Shown here in pieces: positions 6,818-8,727 of a stretch of DNA of 8,727 bases (the first letter of the stretch is position 1; each line of letters opens with the position of its first letter). Where the stretch lies: assembly GCA_000715685.1 (NCBI GenBank), contig KL569442.1:6043-14769 (forward strand). The letters are read 5' to 3'. Position numbers and translations under genes: made by a program. The notes under the pieces were generated by a model, which searched no databases, was not told the origin of the DNA, and saw only the letters and a program-made list of their open reading frames with translations. Source of the DNA: Streptomyces lilacinus. Lineage in GTDB: Bacteria > Actinomycetota > Actinomycetes > Streptomycetales > Streptomycetaceae.

Positions 6818-6865
6818 GGTGTACGGCTCCTCGGCGTGCGGCTCCTCGGTGTCGGGTCGCTCCTC
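6811..6865 (-). repeat. Leader repeat carrying four Shine-Dalgarno-like boxes
   Basis: Units of 15-16 bp lie at 6811-6826, 6827-6841 and 6842-6856. On the minus strand each contains GAGGAG or GAGGGAG followed by CCG. A further GAGGAG is at 6860-6865. Only the box next to ATG 6804 is followed by a start codon; the equivalent places after the others read CACGCC or TACACC. Confidence 0.8.
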
Positions 6866-6941
6866 TCAGGGTCGCCCGAACGGGGAATTCCGGCCCGTTG
6901 GGCTACGCCGACCAGGGCCGTTGGCGTTCAGGCCGGTCCGT

Positions 6942-6962
6942 TTTGTATCGTTGAGAAACAAA
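6942..6962. promoter_or_regulatory. Operator-like palindrome between MFS and HAD genes
   Basis: TTTGT (6942-6946) mirrors ACAAA (6958-6962), and TC (6948-6949) mirrors GA (6955-6956), around a centre at 6952. Seven of ten base pairs match over 21 bp. The site is AT-rich in a very GC-rich region and lies between two divergent genes, as TetR- and MarR-family operators often do. No regulator gene is adjacent, apart from the winged helix fused to the exporter. I could not fix promoter boxes with confidence. Confidence 0.45.
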
Positions 6963-7012
6963 GTGGCTCCGCCCGCACTCCCTGACCGGCGGGTGGAGCC
7001 GCTTGTCTTTTT
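6962..7012 (+). terminator. Strong intrinsic terminator or attenuator in a gene leader
   Basis: The left arm 6962-6976 (AGTGGCTCCGCCCGC) pairs with 6989-7003 (GCGGGTGGAGCCGCT) as 15 pairs with two G-U wobbles, around a 12-base loop. The plus strand then reads TGTCTTTTT (7004-7012). No plus-strand gene lies upstream, so it does not end an ordinary coding transcript. It sits 37 bases before the HAD start and could be an attenuator or the end of a small RNA. On the minus strand the same stem is followed by TTGTTTCT, so it may also work toward the MFS gene. Confidence 0.75.
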
Positions 7013-7039
7013 CCGCGGGCCTCCGCGCCCTGGAGCTCT

Positions 7040-7043
7040 GGAG
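7040..7043 (+). promoter_or_regulatory. Ribosome binding site of the HAD phosphatase
   Basis: GGAG lies six bases before ATG 7050 and fixes that start over the much longer open frame that begins in the MFS region. Confidence 0.7.
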
Positions 7044-7049
7044 TCACCG

Positions 7050-7706
7050 ATGGCGACCACTCTCACGGCCCGTGCCCTGCTGCTGGACATGGACGGGACG
7101 ATCGTCAACTCCGACGCCGTCGTCGAGCGCTGCTGGCGGCGCTGGGCGGCCGAGCACGGCCTCGACGGCGACACGGTGATGAAGGTCGTCCACGGCCGCC
7201 AGGGCTACGCCACGATGGCCGTCCTCCTGCCGGACCGCCCCATGGAGCTCAACCACGAGGACAACCGCCGCATGCTCGCGGCGGAGACCGCCGACGTCGA
7301 CGGCGTCGTCCCGGTGGCCGGCGCCCCCGCCTTCATGGCCGCCCTCGCCGACCTGCCGCACGCCCTCGTCACCTCGGCGGACCGCCCCCTGTCCGAGGCC
7401 CGCATGACCGCGGCCGACCTGCCGATGCCGGCGGTGCGCGTCACCGCGGAATCCGTGAGCGCCAGCAAGCCCGACCCCGAGGGCTTCCTCAAGGGCGCGG
7501 CGGAGCTGGGCTTCGCCCCGGCCGACTGCGTCGTCTTCGAGGACTCCGAGGCGGGCATCACGGCCGCGAAGGCCGCCGGCATGCGCGTCGTGGGCGTGGG
7601 CCCCCGCGCGGCCGCCCACGCGCCGGACGTGGCGGTGACCGACCTGCGGCAGGTGCGGGTGGAGGCGGGAGCGGCGGGGGAGATCGTGCTCACCGTGGCC
7701 AGCTGA
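7050..7706 (+). CDS. HAD-family sugar-phosphatase-like hydrolase
   Basis: This 218-residue cytoplasmic phosphatase of the haloacid dehalogenase superfamily probably hydrolyses a small phosphorylated sugar or polyol with Mg2+. All four motifs are present: I, LLLDMDGTIVNSD (10-22), with nucleophile Asp13 and acid-base Asp15; II, VTSAD (107-111); III, Lys140 in SASKPDP; and IV, FEDSEAGI (163-170), with Glu164 and Asp165 for the metal. The segment between motifs I and II (about 23-90) is the helical cap of type C1, seen in beta-phosphoglucomutase, 2-deoxyglucose-6-phosphatase and glycerol-3-phosphatase relatives. ATG 7050 has GGAG six bases before it. The gene is divergent from the MFS exporter and preceded by a strong stem-loop, so expression may depend on read-through. 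Its stop is followed by tandem repeats. The substrate cannot be told from sequence. Confidence 0.9.
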   Translation: MATTLTARALLLDMDGTIVNSDAVVERCWRRWAAEHGLDGDTVMKVVHGRQGYATMAVLLPDRPMELNHEDNRRMLAAETADVDGVVPVAGAPAFMAALADLPHALVTSADRPLSEARMTAADLPMPAVRVTAESVSASKPDPEGFLKGAAELGFAPADCVVFEDSEAGITAAKAAGMRVVGVGPRAAAHAPDVAVTDLRQVRVEAGAAGEIVLTVAS

Positions 7707-7748
7707 CGGTCACGTGCCGGCGGTCACGTATTGACGGTCACGTATTGA
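7707..7748. repeat. 14-bp tandem duplication at a convergent junction
   Basis: CGGTCACGTATTGA is perfectly repeated at 7721-7734 and 7735-7748, and CGGTCACGTGCCGG at 7707-7720 is a diverged third unit. The array begins directly after the HAD stop (7704-7706) and covers the lipoprotein stop (complement of 7738-7740). The duplication recreates the final codons and stop of the lipoprotein gene just beyond its real end. Confidence 0.92.
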
Positions 7749-8211
7749 AGGCCTGCACGTGGACGAGGGCAGTGTCGCCGCCCTCGACGGTGACGTCGAC
7801 GTAGAGGTAGGTGGAAAGCCCCTCGGGCTTCGTCTTCTCCCTGTCGAAGTCGATGCCGAAATGCAGCTTTCCCGCCTCCTCGCCGTGCAACGCGGTGCGC
7901 GGGAAGGCTTCCAGGATTCGGGCGGTCAGATCGGGCGTGCGGGGCATGCGGAAATCGACCGTGTAACCGCGGTCCGACCAGCCGCCCCCGTCTACGCACT
8001 TCTTATCCGTGGCCTCCTCGGGCATCGTGGCGCCCGCGAATTGCACGACCTCGGAACAGCCGGTGGAGTGGGCGGGGAAGGGGTCCTCGAGAAAGCTGTT
8101 CACGCAGGAGGCGATGAGCAGCAGCGGGACGACGATCCCCGTCGTGACGACCGCCCGGCCCAGCCACTTACGCCCGCACGACGCGATCTCGCACGACTCG
8201 TTTTCCGGCAC
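7738..8211 (-). CDS. Putative lipoprotein, function unknown
   Basis: I do not recognise the family. From GTG 8211 the protein has 157 residues. It has a basic stretch (GRKWLGR, 13-19), a hydrophobic helix (about 20-35) and the lipobox LLIASC, with Cys36 as the likely lipidated residue. It would therefore be exported and held on the outer face of the membrane. The mature part has Cys52 and Cys72, which may form a disulfide, and a beta-rich C-terminal half (YTVDFRMP, KLHFGIDFD, TYLYVDVTVEGGDTALVHVQ). No enzyme motif is visible. The frame is open up to a TTG at 8241, but GTG 8211 with an upstream GGGGGCAAGG is preferred; the start remains uncertain. The gene is convergent with the HAD gene and has its stop codon inside a tandem duplication. 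Confidence 0.7.
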   Translation of the reverse strand: MPENESCEIASCGRKWLGRAVVTTGIVVPLLLIASCVNSFLEDPFPAHSTGCSEVVQFAGATMPEEATDKKCVDGGGWSDRGYTVDFRMPRTPDLTARILEAFPRTALHGEEAGKLHFGIDFDREKTKPEGLSTYLYVDVTVEGGDTALVHVQAFNT

Positions 8212-8250
8212 AGACCTTGCCCCCGTTGATAAACCAACCAAAGGGCAAAG

Positions 8251-8270
8251 TATGCCGTATGCCGGTATGG
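8251..8270. repeat. Short direct repeats upstream of the lipoprotein gene
   Basis: TATGCCG occurs at 8251-8257 and 8258-8264, followed by the related GTATGG at 8265-8270. On the minus strand this gives three CATAC boxes about seven bases apart, 40-60 bases before GTG 8211. They could bind a regulator or contain a -10 element, but nothing in the sequence proves it. Confidence 0.4.
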
Positions 8271-8284
8271 GCGAAACGCGAGCG

Positions 8285-8650
8285 TCAGCCCGCCTGCGCC
8301 TTCACGTGGTCGACCGTCGCGTTGATCTCCTTCGTGGGTGAGAAGTCGAAGAACTCACTGTCCTCGAGCGCTTCGGGAGCATGACCGGGGGCCCAGTAGA
8401 AGACCTGCCCCGCGTCGTACGTCTCCTCGCCCTGCTTCGTCCGCAGCCGAATACGGCCCTTGATCACGTAGCCCCAGTGCTGGCACTGGCACAGATCGTC
8501 CGGCAGGCCCTTGAGGACGGGGCCGAGATCCGTGCCCTTGGAAGCGCGCATGTACAGCACGCTCATGTCGCCGCCGAGCTCCTGCGTCCGAACCTCGACA
8601 CCCTCGGCCGCGAACGCGACCTGCGCCTCGTCGTACGTCGTCGACGTCAT
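8285..8650 (-). CDS. Small single-domain cupin protein
   Basis: This 121-residue cytoplasmic protein forms one cupin barrel. The two conserved cupin segments are visible but degenerate: CQCQHWGYVIKGRIRLR (54-70), with Cys54, Cys56 and His58 and the turn Gly65, and AGQVFYWAPGHAPEALED (80-97), with Gly81, Pro88 and His90. His58 and His90 could bind a metal, but the usual HxH pair and the Glu of motif 1 are not clear, so enzymatic activity is uncertain; it may instead bind a ligand. The length suits a one-domain cupin. ATG 8650 is chosen because GGAAGGGAG ends five bases upstream; the open frame continues to 8695 without such support. The ribosome site is one arm of a hairpin. The lipoprotein gene follows on the same strand after 73 bases, so co-transcription is possible. 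Confidence 0.85.
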   Translation of the reverse strand: MTSTTYDEAQVAFAAEGVEVRTQELGGDMSVLYMRASKGTDLGPVLKGLPDDLCQCQHWGYVIKGRIRLRTKQGEETYDAGQVFYWAPGHAPEALEDSEFFDFSPTKEINATVDHVKAQAG

Positions 8651-8655
8651 GGCGA

Positions 8656-8671
8656 CTCCCTTCCGAGGGAG
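8656..8671 (-). promoter_or_regulatory. Hairpin holding the cupin ribosome binding site
   Basis: On the minus strand CTCCCT pairs perfectly with AGGGAG around the tetraloop CGGA. AGGGAG, the 3' arm, is the Shine-Dalgarno sequence and lies five bases before ATG 8650. In the folded mRNA the ribosome site would be closed. The rest of the leader, 8672-8727, shows no promoter I trust. Confidence 0.65.
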
Positions 8672-8727
8672 CGGAACGATTACCTCACCCTTCAACCATA
8701 GTCCCGGTCCCCTAAAAGCTCGTAACA

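Noticed and set aside
4645..6954. A 769-residue open frame on the plus strand
   Set aside because: It is the antisense of the MFS exporter and is extremely rich in Glu, Asp, Gly and Arg, as expected of a shadow frame.
6690..7049. An upstream extension of the HAD frame
   Set aside because: It runs over the MFS N-terminus and through a terminator-like stem; ATG 7050 has a good ribosome site and leads straight into HAD motif I.

Overview
The window reads as a high-GC actinobacterial chromosome, most likely Streptomyces or a close relative. Codons end mostly in G or C, GTG starts are common, and the proteins resemble familiar streptomycete families. It holds eight genes with no gene-free stretch over 300 bases; the longest gap is the 245-base divergent region at 6805-7049. 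I see no tRNA, rRNA, CRISPR array or insertion sequence.

Left part (1-2130): a large serine integrase of the phiBT1 type (36-1778, minus) ends at the left edge of the window. Its ATG directly abuts the GTG start of an MhuD/IsdG-type heme-degrading monooxygenase on the plus strand (1779-2108). The best explanation is an attachment-site junction: an integrated phage or plasmid extends leftward out of the window and was inserted at the first codons of the heme-oxygenase gene, giving that gene a new leader. No other element genes are visible.

Middle (2130-4640): a membrane-anchored TPR-like protein of unknown function (2160-3920, minus) converges on the monooxygenase across a 12-bp hairpin. It is divergent from a small GNAT acetyltransferase (4062-4586, plus). 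The acetyltransferase converges on the next gene across an array of 12-bp tandem repeats.

Right part (4636-8727): a 722-residue DHA2-type MFS drug exporter with a fused C-terminal MarR-like winged helix (4636-6804, minus) is divergent from a HAD-family phosphatase (7050-7706, plus). Their shared upstream region contains an operator-like palindrome (6942-6962), a strong stem-loop with a T tract (6962-7012), and a repeated Shine-Dalgarno-like motif in the MFS leader. A small lipoprotein (7738-8211, minus) and a cupin protein (8285-8650, minus) finish the window. The cupin ribosome binding site is one arm of a hairpin.

The genes are mostly single transcription units, alternately convergent and divergent, so they do not form one pathway. 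Three observations stand out: the integration junction that reformats a heme-oxygenase start, the dense control sequences between the MFS and HAD genes, and short tandem duplications over stop codons at all three convergent gene junctions.
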